Positions 1-10,073 of a DNA stretch of 64,000 nucleotides are shown here, in pieces (position 1 is the stretch's first letter; every line of letters starts with the position of its first letter). The notes under the pieces were generated by a model. The model had not been told where the DNA came from and did no database searches. It was given only the letters and a program-made list of their open reading frames with translations. The DNA is taken from contig JBJEHD010000077.1 of NCBI GenBank assembly GCA_051875715.1, positions 1-64,000 on the forward strand, written 5' to 3'. This DNA comes from DYCT01 sp051875715 (GTDB lineage Bacteria > Bacteroidota > Bacteroidia > Bacteroidales > Bacteroidaceae). A program made the position numbers and the translations under genes.

Positions 1-57
1 TAACTGCAAAGGTAACATTTTTTATTTATACCCACACCTTTTTGCTACTGTGCCAGT

Positions 58-747
58 ATTCCTCTTGATATAGAGGACATACGGAACATTGCAGATGTTA
101 TTTCATTCCCGGATAGGATTATATATGCAAAGGAAAATGTAGGTGAAAAGAGAAAGATGTTCTTCTTCCTAAAAGAAGCAGAGAATGGTACTTATAATCT
201 GTTGGAAATATATGCTGACAAAAAAGGTAATCTGACAGCAAAGACGTTCTATAAAACAAAAGAGGGCGTATCCCAACGTGCAATGACTTTAAGCGAATCC
301 CTACACACAACGTCCGAAACGGATGGGGCAACCCTCAATGATGGTGCAAAGATACCGCAAATGTTTGAAAGAGCAAACGTTGAGGATGATTTTTCTGCTC
401 GTGAGGGCGATGGAGCGTACACCGATGATGAGGTTAGTTTTGAGAACGACCCTATTTCAAAGGTACTCGGTAAACCAAGAGGAACGAGAAAGCAGCGCAG
501 GGAGTTTGCACAGCGTGAACGTCAGAGAATGGCAGAACGTGTGGAACGCCTTGCAAAGAAATTGCATCTTGACAATGTGGAGATTGTGACTGATGCGAGC
601 ACATTGGAGGGCAAGAAACAGCGTGCAAAGGGTTTCTACACAAAGAGTACAGGCAAGATAACTATTGTTATCCCTAACCATTCAAGTGCTTTTGACGTTG
701 AACAGACTTTGCTCCACGAGGCTGTGGCGATGTTCCTGGTTCGGTGA
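58..747 (+). pseudogene. Remnant of phage polyvalent (MuF-type) protein, nuclease-like and zincin-like parts
   Basis: An open frame runs from about 58 and crosses the first ATG at 157. It has no start of its own, because a stop lies at 13-15, so it is a 5'-truncated fragment. The first part (IPLDIEDIRNIADVISFPD, then a KTFYK segment) resembles the PBECR-type RelE/barnase-like nuclease domains embedded in phage polyvalent proteins. The last part (KITIVIPNHSS, then LLHEAVA) resembles the start of a zincin-like domain, which normally continues as HEAVAH. Here the frame breaks right after HEAVA and ends in five unrelated residues, so the second metal-binding His is lost. Base composition is more AT-rich than the rest of the window. 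Family assignment comes from memory of the motifs and is moderately sure; that the gene is broken is clear. Confidence 0.55.
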
Positions 748-1028
748 TGACGGCTGAGGAACTTGGCGGGATGCGGAAGAGCAAGGCAAAAAAAAGAGCA
801 CTTGAAACCGCCTCTCTTTCCGAAGATACGGAAAGGTCATTAACTGTCGTTTCAAGTGCTGATGGCGCAAATACGGAAGCCGCGACAATAGCAGGCACCA
901 AATCCACAAATAAGGCCACTGGCACTTCCGGTCATAGTCACAATGGCGCGCGCCTCCGTCAGGAGCATAGGCGCATGGCCTCTCGTGGGTATGCTCAGGC
1001 GGCCGGGGGCATAGGCGCAGAAGCCTGA
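726..1028 (+). pseudogene. Out-of-frame C-terminal remnant of the same phage protein
   Basis: Immediately after the frame break at about 726-730 a second frame opens and reads GDVPGSVMTAEELGGMRKSK and onward, a lysine-rich then serine/threonine-rich tail. It has no plausible independent start or ribosome binding site. The simplest reading is an internal deletion that joined the HEAVA segment to the distal part of the same long phage protein in the wrong frame. The frame stays open to the stop at 1026-1028, but bases after about 940 belong to a repeat-like array, so the true gene-derived part is probably only 726-940. Confidence 0.4.
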
Positions 1029-1052
1029 GAGGGTATGCGCATGAAAAATAGC
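965..1052. repeat. Degenerate 22-bp array, four units, core near ATGCGCAT
   Basis: Four consecutive 22-base units start at 965, 987, 1009 and 1031. Their first 11 bases are GCATAGGCGCA, GGGTATGCTCA, GCATAGGCGCA and GGGTATGCGCA. The last unit holds the perfect palindrome ATGCGCAT (1035-1042), and the same offset in the others reads AGGCGCAT, ATGCTCAG and AGGCGCAG. The array lies directly 3' of the thioredoxin-like gene on the minus strand. Spacing matches the cleaner arrays at 29056, 41228 and 47813; sequence conservation here is weaker. Confidence 0.45.
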
Positions 1053-1054
1053 AC

Positions 1055-2164
1055 TTACTCTTCGGGCATCAGTTCGTGCAGTTTGGCGCGGAGCGCGTCT
1101 TCGTCCAGTCCGCGGGCGAGGATGGCACCCTGGGCATCGACAAGCACGACGAAGGGGATGCTGCGCACGGCATACAGGTCGGCCGCTTCGCTTTCCCAAC
1201 CCTGAAGGTCGGACAGCTGTGGCCAGGGCAGTTGGTGCTGGGCGATGGCGCGCCTCCAGTTGTCGGCATCGCTGTCCAGCGAAACGCCTACGATGCCCAG
1301 CCCTCGGTCGTGGTATTTCGCATAGAACTCCAGCATCGACGGCATGGCCCGGCGGCACGGTCCGCACCAGCTGGCCCAGAAGTCGACGAGGGTGTAGGTG
1401 TTGGCCTTCACCAGGTCGGACAGGCGGGTCGGGATGCCTTCGGTGTCGGGCAGGGTGAAGTCCACAAGCGGTTTGCCCACCTCGCTGGCTCTGGATTTCT
1501 CGACCAGTTGCGCCAGTTTCTGCATGCTGGGATTCGCCATGGCCCGGGCCGGCAGGAGGGAGAGCAGCGAGTCGACTTCGGCGTACGACAGGTAGTAATG
1601 GTAGTTGGCAAGCAGGTATTGGCCGACGGTCTTGTCGGCCTGTGCGCGGATGGTGCCGGCGATGGCTTCGTTCACCTCCGTGTCCAGGTCGGACATGGCA
1701 AGCGTGAGAGAGTCGCGCCGCGTTTCGTCCTCTTCTTGCTGAAGGGCGGCGTACAGACGCTCCGCCTGGGCCTGGATGCTGTTCATGCGGTCCTTGAAGG
1801 CCTGATAGGCGTCGTTGTTGGGCGTACCCGTGGCCTGGCTCTCTTCGTCGAGGTGGATGCGGATGGTGCCGGGCTCGAGGAAGAAGTCGGTGGCAAAACG
1901 GGTCTCCTCCTTGGCGTAGCTGACCACCTGGATGACGGCGGAGTCTTGTCGGCCTTGGAATTCGAACTGCCCCTGACGGACGATGGCGGTGTCCTGGGGT
2001 ACGTACTGGCGTCCTTCCAGACGCAGCATGAAGACGGAGTCGCCGTCGGCCGCACCGGCTACGACACCCTTGATGCGATAGTCCTGCCGGGACGTACAAC
2101 CGCTGAATGCGACGGCCCCGAACGTCAGAGCCATCACGGCGTGAGAGAAAATGCTTCTTTTCAT
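1055..2164 (-). CDS. TlpA-family thioredoxin-like lipoprotein (DUF4369 + AhpC/TSA/Redoxin)
   Basis: A 369-residue predicted lipoprotein with lipobox FSGC (Cys23). The N-terminal 30-130 region fits the DUF4369 beta domain, followed by a helical segment rich in Glu/Gln, and then a thioredoxin fold from about 235 with the active-site motif WCGPC near residue 265. Proteins of this layout are cell-envelope disulfide oxidoreductases of the TlpA/ResA type, common in Bacteroidetes; the partner is unknown. It lies 10 bp downstream of the ABC-F gene and is probably cotranscribed. Family is sure, substrate is not. Confidence 0.9.
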   Translation of the reverse strand: MKRSIFSHAVMALTFGAVAFSGCTSRQDYRIKGVVAGAADGDSVFMLRLEGRQYVPQDTAIVRQGQFEFQGRQDSAVIQVVSYAKEETRFATDFFLEPGTIRIHLDEESQATGTPNNDAYQAFKDRMNSIQAQAERLYAALQQEEDETRRDSLTLAMSDLDTEVNEAIAGTIRAQADKTVGQYLLANYHYYLSYAEVDSLLSLLPARAMANPSMQKLAQLVEKSRASEVGKPLVDFTLPDTEGIPTRLSDLVKANTYTLVDFWASWCGPCRRAMPSMLEFYAKYHDRGLGIVGVSLDSDADNWRRAIAQHQLPWPQLSDLQGWESEAADLYAVRSIPFVVLVDAQGAILARGLDEDALRAKLHELMPEE

Positions 2165-2174
2165 AAAAGTAAGA

Positions 2175-3803
<1,629 letters not shown>

Positions 3804-4065
3804 CTAAATAATATATATATTGTATGAACAAAGCAAACGGGCCTGCGCCCGGATGCGAAAAAAGAGGTATGGTCTGGGTAAACCGGCCGCAAAGGTAGGC
3901 AAAATCTGCCATAATGCCATGTCGCACTTCTTTTTTTACCTATGGATGCCTCCCTTTTGGCCGAAAAAGCCTATTTTTGTGCCAAATTTGCCGTAAGCAG
4001 ACCCAATGTGGCAAACTGTTTGTAGGTCAGCAGGAGCAAAACAGTCATTATAAAAACAAGTCAGA

Positions 4066-4629
4066 ATGAATCCGGAAGAAGAACAGAAGGAAAAAGAGGT
4101 TCAGGTAGAACTGGACCAGGAAGCAGCAGTGGAAACCCCGGCAGCCGAGTCGGAACAGACGGAAGGGGACAACCTGCAGAAGCAACTGGAAGAGGCAAAC
4201 GCCCAAGTGGATGATTTGAAGGACCGCTATCTGCGCCTCTCGGCTGAGTTTGACAACTATCGCAAACGTACGGCCAAGGAAAAGGCCGAATTGATACGCA
4301 CAGGCGGATCGCGGGTGGTGGAAAGCATGCTGCCCGTGCTCGACGACCTGGAACGCGCCATCGCCAGCATGGAGGCAACGGCCGAAACGGCGGCCATGAA
4401 GGAAGGCGTGGAACTGATATACGGGAAATTCCTGAAGGCGCTTGGCGAAAACGGTGTCAGCCCCATCGAGACGGAAGGGAAGCCGTTCGACACGGATTAT
4501 CACGAGGCCGTGGCCCTGGTGCCCGCTCCGACCGAAGCGGAAAAGGGAAAAATCCTGGATTGCGTACAGCGGGGCTATGTGCTCCACGACAAGGTCATCC
4601 GCCACGCCAAAGTGGTGGTGGCACAATAA
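4066..4629 (+). CDS. grpE: Nucleotide exchange factor GrpE
   Basis: A 187-residue protein with an acidic Glu/Gln-rich N-terminus, a long coiled-coil (about 45-115) containing LSAEFDNYRKRT, and the compact beta domain ending in GYVLHDKVIRHAKVVVA, which is the GrpE signature region. GrpE releases ADP from DnaK and works with DnaJ. dnaJ follows 31 bp downstream, giving the usual pair without dnaK. The 271-bp gap upstream holds no gene; a TATTTTTG (3972-3979) matches the -7 consensus but no -33 box lies at the right distance. Confidence 0.97.
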   Translation: MNPEEEQKEKEVQVELDQEAAVETPAAESEQTEGDNLQKQLEEANAQVDDLKDRYLRLSAEFDNYRKRTAKEKAELIRTGGSRVVESMLPVLDDLERAIASMEATAETAAMKEGVELIYGKFLKALGENGVSPIETEGKPFDTDYHEAVALVPAPTEAEKGKILDCVQRGYVLHDKVIRHAKVVVAQ

Positions 4630-4660
4630 ATGGTTTTTTTGAGCAAAACAACGTGCAGTC

Positions 4661-5830
4661 ATGGCAAAAAGAGATTATTACGAAGTGCTGGAGGTGGCCA
4701 AGAACGCCACGGCCGACGAGATAAAGAAGGCCTATCGAAAAAAGGCCATCCAATACCATCCGGACAAGAATCCCGGCGATAAGGAAGCCGAAGAGAAATT
4801 TAAGGAAGCAGCCGAGGCTTACGACGTGCTGAGTAATCCCGAAAAACGGGCACGCTACGACCAGTTCGGACACGCCGGCATGAGCGGGGCGGCCGGAAAC
4901 GGCGGACCGTTCGGTGGATTCGGTGGCGAAGGCATGTCGATGGACGACATCTTCTCGATGTTCGGTGATATCTTTGGCGGACACGCCGGAGGCTTCGGTG
5001 GTTTCAGCGGTTTCGGTGGCGGACAAGGAGCACGCCGACGTTTCCGTGGCACCGACCTGCGGGTGAAGGTGAAACTCTCGCTGGCGGAGGTGGCCTCCGG
5101 AGTGGAAAAGAAATTCAAACTGAAGAAATACGTGACCTGTCCGCATTGCCATGGAACCGGCGCCGAAGGTTCGGGCGGAACGGAAACCTGTCCCACCTGC
5201 AAAGGGGCGGGAAGCACCTATCGCACGCAGCAGACCCTGCTGGGAACCATGCGTACGCAGGTGGTGTGCCCCACGTGCGGCGGCGAAGGAACGGTCATCA
5301 AGAACAAGTGCAAGGAATGTGACGGCGAAGGCATCGTCTACGGCGAAGAAGTGGTGAAGGTCAACATCCCCGCCGGCGTCATGGACGGCATGCAACTCTC
5401 GATGAGCGGCAAAGGAAATGCCGGCAAGCGGGGAGGCGTGCCCGGCGACCTGCTGATCCTGGTCGAAGAAGAACCGCATCCCTCGTTGGTGCGCGACGAA
5501 AACGATTTGGTGTACAACCTCCTGCTAAGTTTCCCCGAGGCCGCGTTGGGCGGCGCCGTCGAAATACCCACCATCGACGGCAAAGTCAAGGTGAAGGTAG
5601 AACCGGGCACGCAGCCCGGCAAAGTGCTCCGCCTGCGTGGAAAGGGCCTGCCCAGTGTGAACGGCTACGGCAAGGGCGACCTGCTGGTGAACGTGAGCAT
5701 CTATGTGCCCGAAACCCTGAGCCGCGACGAAAAGTCCCAATTGGAGAAAATGGCCGGCTCGGACAACTTCAAGCCGAACGCCAGCATCAAGGAGAAAATA
5801 TTCAAGAAGTTCCGCAGTTTCTTTGACTGA
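4661..5830 (+). CDS. dnaJ: Chaperone protein DnaJ (type I)
   Basis: A 389-residue Hsp40. The J domain (1-70) carries the HPD tripeptide in [10 protein letters not shown] Gly/Phe-rich segment spans about 75-125. The zinc domain has all four CxxCxGxG repeats: [24 protein letters not shown] and CKECDGEG. The C-terminal peptide-binding domain follows. It stimulates DnaK ATPase and delivers unfolded clients. It is in one operon with grpE. Confidence 0.98.
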   Translation: MAKRDYYEVLEVAKNATADEIKKAYRKKAIQYHPDKNPGDKEAEEKFKEAAEAYDVLSNPEKRARYDQFGHAGMSGAAGNGGPFGGFGGEGMSMDDIFSMFGDIFGGHAGGFGGFSGFGGGQGARRRFRGTDLRVKVKLSLAEVASGVEKKFKLKKYVTCPHCHGTGAEGSGGTETCPTCKGAGSTYRTQQTLLGTMRTQVVCPTCGGEGTVIKNKCKECDGEGIVYGEEVVKVNIPAGVMDGMQLSMSGKGNAGKRGGVPGDLLILVEEEPHPSLVRDENDLVYNLLLSFPEAALGGAVEIPTIDGKVKVKVEPGTQPGKVLRLRGKGLPSVNGYGKGDLLVNVSIYVPETLSRDEKSQLEKMAGSDNFKPNASIKEKIFKKFRSFFD

Positions 5831-5921
5831 CAGGCAGACGTCTGATTGTCAAGAAAGTTTAAGGAGGCACGGGCAAAAGTTAAAAGAGAGAAAGACGCGA
5901 GGCCATTCGAGGGCAAAGCCC

Positions 5922-5929
5922 TACTTTTG
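5922..5929 (+). promoter_or_regulatory. -7 box candidate for the Bat operon
   Basis: TACTTTTG followed by CA matches the Bacteroidetes -7 consensus TAnnTTTG exactly. It lies 100 bp upstream of moxR, in the gap after dnaJ. No clear TTTG sits 19-21 bases upstream, so the call rests on the -7 box alone. Confidence 0.4.
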
Positions 5930-5950
5930 CATCCGGTAAGAACGAAAACC

Positions 5951-5988
5951 ATAGTCCTGAAGAGCCTGGAAAGGCCCCGCAGGACTAT
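5951..5988 (+). other. Leader hairpin before moxR
   Basis: ATAGTCCTG (5951-5959) pairs perfectly with CAGGACTAT (5980-5988), and an inner GCCT/AGGC pair extends the structure. If the -7 box at 5922 is real, this is the first structure in the untranslated leader of the Bat operon. No U-run follows, so a simple terminator for dnaJ is less likely. Confidence 0.45.
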
Positions 5989-6028
5989 CCTATTATAAAC
6001 AGACAGAAAACATAAATCAAACAAAACA

Positions 6029-7024
6029 ATGGCTGAAACGATTGATATTCGCGAACTGAACGAACGTATCGAACGGCAGAGTGCCTTCATCGACCATCTC
6101 ACCACTGGCATGGACCAGGTGATTGTCGGACAAAAACATTTGGTGGAATCGTTGCTCATCGGATTGCTCTCCGACGGACACGTGTTGCTGGAAGGTGTGC
6201 CGGGTCTGGCCAAGACATTGGCCATCAAAACCCTGGCATCGCTCATCGAAGCCAAATACAGCCGCATCCAGTTCACCCCCGATTTGCTGCCTGTCGACGT
6301 GGTCGGCACCATGGTCTACAACCAGAAGGAAGAAACCTTCGTGGCCAAGCGCGGACCGGTTTTCGCCAACTTCGTGCTGGCGGACGAAATAAACCGTGCA
6401 CCTGCCAAAGTGCAGAGCGCTTTGCTCGAGGCCATGCAGGAACGCCAGGTCACGCTCGGCAAGGAAACCTTCGCCCTGCCCAACCCCTTCCTGGTGCTGG
6501 CTACGCAGAACCCCATCGAACAGGAAGGAACCTACATGCTGCCCGAAGCGCAGGTGGACCGTTTCATGCTGAAGGTGGTCATCGACTATCCGCGTCGCGA
6601 AGAGGAAAAACGCATCATCCGCCAGAACATCGACGGCGAGAAGGTCGACGTACGGCCCATCATGAAGGTGGACGAAATACAGGAAGCACGCAAGGTGGTG
6701 CGCCAGGTTTATCTGGACGAGAAAATCGAACGTTACATCGTTGACATCGTGTTCGCATCGCGTTTCCCCGAGGAGTACGACTTGAAAGAGTTGAAAGGCC
6801 TGATTGGATTCGGCGGCTCGCCGCGTGCGTCCATCAACCTGGCCCTGGCCGCCCGTACCTACGCCTTCATCAAACGCCGCGGCTATGTTGTGCCCGAAGA
6901 CGTGCGTGCAGTGGCTCACGACGTGCTGCGCCATCGCATCGGTTTGACCTACGAAGCGGAAGCAGCCCAAGTGTCGGCCGACGAAATCGTCAGCCGGATT
7001 TTGAACCGGGTGGAAGTGCCCTGA
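6029..7024 (+). CDS. MoxR-family AAA+ ATPase
   Basis: A 331-residue AAA+ protein with Walker A GVPGLAKT, Walker B VLADEINRAP and the LLEAMQERQVTLG sensor segment typical of MoxR. MoxR proteins are chaperone-like ATPases encoded beside VWA-domain proteins, and may load or mature them. It is the first gene of a run of nine tightly spaced genes (moxR to PAP2), with DUF58 starting 10 bp later. The assignment to the Bat cluster follows from the neighbours. Confidence 0.95.
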   Translation: MAETIDIRELNERIERQSAFIDHLTTGMDQVIVGQKHLVESLLIGLLSDGHVLLEGVPGLAKTLAIKTLASLIEAKYSRIQFTPDLLPVDVVGTMVYNQKEETFVAKRGPVFANFVLADEINRAPAKVQSALLEAMQERQVTLGKETFALPNPFLVLATQNPIEQEGTYMLPEAQVDRFMLKVVIDYPRREEEKRIIRQNIDGEKVDVRPIMKVDEIQEARKVVRQVYLDEKIERYIVDIVFASRFPEEYDLKELKGLIGFGGSPRASINLALAARTYAFIKRRGYVVPEDVRAVAHDVLRHRIGLTYEAEAAQVSADEIVSRILNRVEVP

Positions 7025-7034
7025 TGCCTGACTT

Positions 7035-7904
7035 ATGGAGACAAGTGAACTGCTAAAGCGGGTTCGGCAAATCGAAATCAAAACGCGGGGGCTCTCCAAC
7101 AACATCTTTGCCGGACAGTACCACTCCGCCTTCAAGGGGCGGGGCATGGCATTTTCGGAGGTGCGCGAATACCAGTACGGCGACGACGTACGCGACATCG
7201 ACTGGAATGTGACGGCACGCTTCGGAAAACCCTACGTGAAGGTGTTCGAGGAAGAACGCGAACTGACGGTGATGTTGCTGGTCGACGTGTCGGGCAGTTT
7301 GGAGTTCGGCACCGTATGCCAGATGAAGAAAGACATGGTGACGGAGATTGCGGCTACGCTGGCTTTCTCGGCCATCCAGAACAACGATAAAATCGGTGTG
7401 GTCTTCTTCTCCGACCGGATTGAGAAATTCATCCCTCCGCAGAAGGGGAGAAAACACATCCTCTACATCATCCGCGAACTGCTGGACTTCCAGCCCGAGA
7501 GCCGGCGGACCGACATCCGGCTGGCTGTGGAATACCTGACACGCGCTCTGAAGAAACGGTGTACGGCCTTCGTCTTGTCCGACTTCATCGACACGCACGA
7601 CTTCTCCGACGCACTGACCATCGCCAACCGGAAGCACGACGTGGCCGCCGTACAGGTGTATGACCGCCGGCTGGAAGAACTGCCGCCTGTGGGACTGATG
7701 AAGATGCGCGATGCCGAAACCGGACACGAACAGTGGATTGACACCTCGGCCCGGGCCGTGCGCGAGAGCCAGCGGGCCTGGTGGACCCAGCGTAAGGCGC
7801 AACTCTATGACACCTTTGCCCGAAGCGGGGTCGACGCCGTGTCCGTCCGGACCGACCAGGACTACGTGAAGGCCTTGATGAACTTATTTGCGAAAAGAAA
7901 CTGA
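7035..7904 (+). CDS. DUF58 domain protein (VWA-like)
   Basis: A 289-residue cytosolic protein. GDDVRDIDWNVTARFGKPYVK is the DUF58 signature region, and MLLVDVSGSLEFG carries a metal-dependent adhesion-site-like DxSGS in a VWA-type fold. It has no signal peptide or membrane segment. DUF58 proteins are regularly paired with MoxR ATPases and probably act as adaptor or client in the same complex. Second gene of the Bat operon. Confidence 0.92.
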   Translation: METSELLKRVRQIEIKTRGLSNNIFAGQYHSAFKGRGMAFSEVREYQYGDDVRDIDWNVTARFGKPYVKVFEEERELTVMLLVDVSGSLEFGTVCQMKKDMVTEIAATLAFSAIQNNDKIGVVFFSDRIEKFIPPQKGRKHILYIIRELLDFQPESRRTDIRLAVEYLTRALKKRCTAFVLSDFIDTHDFSDALTIANRKHDVAAVQVYDRRLEELPPVGLMKMRDAETGHEQWIDTSARAVRESQRAWWTQRKAQLYDTFARSGVDAVSVRTDQDYVKALMNLFAKRN

Positions 7905-7910
7905 AAACGC

Positions 7911-8996
7911 ATGAAAGAAAGAAAAGGAATACAACGGTGGTTGTGCGTGGGGTGCGCCTGCCTGCTGGCTTTGGCCGGAAGGGCGCAGTCGGTCACGATA
8001 GATGCCAGCATCGACTCGGTGCAAATCCTCATTGGCGAGCAGGCACACGTCCGTCTGGAGGTCAGCCTCGATGCCGACCGAAGGGCGCAATTCCCCCTGC
8101 TGACCGATACGCTGACGAAGGGCGTCGAGGTGGTGGAAGTGGCTCGCCCCGACACGCAATACCTGAACAACGGCAAGCGGATGCTCATCACGCACGGTTA
8201 TACGGTGACCTCGTTCGATCCGGCTCTCTATCGCCTGCCGCCTTTCGAGGTGAAGGTCGACGGTCAGGCATACCAATCGTCTCCCTTGGCCTTGCAGGTC
8301 TATACCGTGCCCGTCGATACACTCCATACCGACCAGTTCTTCGGGCCGAAAGAGGTGATGAAGGTGCCTTTCTCGTGGACCGAGTGGGCTTGGGCTCTTG
8401 CCGGTCTGCTGGTGTTCGTCGTCCTGTGTGGGCTGTGCTTCTACCAAGTGAAACTGTACAAGGTAAACGGCCCCATCATCCGTCGGGTCAAGACCGTACC
8501 GCCCAGGCCGGCTCACGAACTGGCCCTGGAGGAACTGGAACGCATCCGCACCGCCCGGATGGGCGAGAAGGGGCAACCCAAAGTGTTTTATACCGAACTG
8601 ACCGAAACGCTGCGCCGTTACCTGCAGGCCCGCTTCGGCTTCAACGCCATGGAAATGACGTCGGACGAAATCCTGAGTCAGATGGCCGTGCAAGCCGAAG
8701 TGGAGGATGCGAACGAACTGCGTTCGCTGTTCGTGACGGCCGACTTGGTGAAGTTTGCCAAGCATGCGCCCTTTGCCGATGAGAACGAACGCTACCTGAC
8801 CCGTGCCGTCCGTTTTGTGGAGCGGACGCAGGCCGTGCCGCAGGAAGCACCGAAACCGGAGGTGGAAACCACGGTGGAGGAGACTCGCTCAAAAGCGGTG
8901 AAGGTGGCGCTGATCGTCGGCTCCGGGCTGACGGGCGTGGGTGCCTTGTGCGTCCTCATTTGGTTGATAGACTACGTCCAAGGATTGTTTATGTAA
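7911..8996 (+). CDS. BatD-like / DUF4381-like membrane protein
   Basis: A 361-residue protein with an N-terminal signal sequence ending near RAQS, a periplasmic beta-rich region (about 25-155), a membrane segment near 160-180, a cytoplasmic helical region containing LTETLRRYLQARFGFNAMEM, and a last membrane segment near 331-355. The layout of an extracellular beta domain, a membrane helix and a helical tail resembles a short BatD. It sits between DUF58 and batA, 6 bp after the former. It is likely a structural part of the Bat membrane complex; function not shown. Confidence 0.8.
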   Translation: MKERKGIQRWLCVGCACLLALAGRAQSVTIDASIDSVQILIGEQAHVRLEVSLDADRRAQFPLLTDTLTKGVEVVEVARPDTQYLNNGKRMLITHGYTVTSFDPALYRLPPFEVKVDGQAYQSSPLALQVYTVPVDTLHTDQFFGPKEVMKVPFSWTEWAWALAGLLVFVVLCGLCFYQVKLYKVNGPIIRRVKTVPPRPAHELALEELERIRTARMGEKGQPKVFYTELTETLRRYLQARFGFNAMEMTSDEILSQMAVQAEVEDANELRSLFVTADLVKFAKHAPFADENERYLTRAVRFVERTQAVPQEAPKPEVETTVEETRSKAVKVALIVGSGLTGVGALCVLIWLIDYVQGLFM

Positions 8997-9027
8997 ATAG
9001 GTGTAAGAACAGAATAAGAAAAGAACT

Positions 9028-10026
9028 ATGATTTTTGCAAATCCCGCTTGTTTAGGCTTGTTGGCAGTGCCCCTCCTCATGCTGGCGGGCTACATCTGGA
9101 AGCGGCGCAGAAACGAGGCCTCGCTGCAGGTCTCGGATATGCGGGCTTATGCCGACGCACCCAAGAGCCTCCGAAACTACCTGGTGCACGTACCCTTTGC
9201 CTTGCGCATCGTGGCCCTGGTGCTGCTGGTTGTGGTGCTGGCCCGTCCGCAGAACACCAACAAGTGGCAGAACACCGAGATGGAAGGCATCGACATCATG
9301 CTGGCGATGGACGTATCCGGCAGTATGATGGCCGAGGACCTGAAACCCAATCGGTTGGAGGCGGCCAAGGAGGTGGCTTCGCAGTTCATCAGCGGACGGC
9401 CGAACGACAACATCGGTCTCACCCTCTTTGCCGGAGAGAGTTTCACCCAATGCCCTCTGACGGTGGACCATGCCGTGTTGCTCCGCCTGTTTCAGAACAT
9501 CAGTGGAGAAATCACCCAGCACGGACTGATGGAAGACGGAACGGCCATCGGCATGGGCCTGGCCAATGCCATCACCCGCCTGAAGGAAAGCAAGGCCAAG
9601 TCGAAAGTCATCATCCTGCTGACCGACGGCTCGAACAACCGCGGCGAAATCTCCCCGCTGACGGCGGCCGAGATTGCACGCAATTTCGGCATCCGTGTCT
9701 ACACCATCGGTGTGGGCACGAACGGTACGGCGCCTTATCCGGCCCAGACGCCGTTTGGCGTGCAGTACATCAACGTGCCGGTCGAAATCGACGAAACCAC
9801 CTTGACCCGGATAGCCGGCATCACCGACGGCAACTACTTCCGGGCGACCAGCAACAACCAGTTGCAGGAAGTGTACGCCGAGATTGATAAATTGGAAAAG
9901 ACCAAACTGAACGTCAAGGAGTTCAGCCGACGCGAAGAGACGTATCAGGGACTTGCGCTGCTGGCATTCCTGTTGTTGTTGGCAGAATTGGTCCTGCGTC
10001 AGACGTGGCTGAAGCGAATCCCTTGA
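9028..10026 (+). CDS. batA: Aerotolerance protein BatA (VWA domain)
   Basis: A 332-residue membrane protein. Two N-terminal hydrophobic segments (about 7-22 and 55-72) precede a VWA domain whose metal site reads MAMDVSGSMMAED (near 92), with the later FAGESFTQCPLT and LLTDGSNNRGE elements. A hydrophobic segment closes the C-terminus. BatA is part of the Bacteroides aerotolerance operon described in B. fragilis; the molecular role in the envelope is unresolved. batB follows after 47 bp. Confidence 0.93.
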   Translation: MIFANPACLGLLAVPLLMLAGYIWKRRRNEASLQVSDMRAYADAPKSLRNYLVHVPFALRIVALVLLVVVLARPQNTNKWQNTEMEGIDIMLAMDVSGSMMAEDLKPNRLEAAKEVASQFISGRPNDNIGLTLFAGESFTQCPLTVDHAVLLRLFQNISGEITQHGLMEDGTAIGMGLANAITRLKESKAKSKVIILLTDGSNNRGEISPLTAAEIARNFGIRVYTIGVGTNGTAPYPAQTPFGVQYINVPVEIDETTLTRIAGITDGNYFRATSNNQLQEVYAEIDKLEKTKLNVKEFSRREETYQGLALLAFLLLLAELVLRQTWLKRIP

Positions 10027-10073
10027 CGCCAGCGTAAGAATAAACAGATTATAAAAGGAAAAGAGGTTTGCCT

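Noticed and set aside
3956..3979. Promoter upstream of grpE (TTTG and TATTTTTG)
   Set aside because: The -7-like box is exact, but the only TTTG is 12 bases away instead of about 20, so I did not list it as a promoter.
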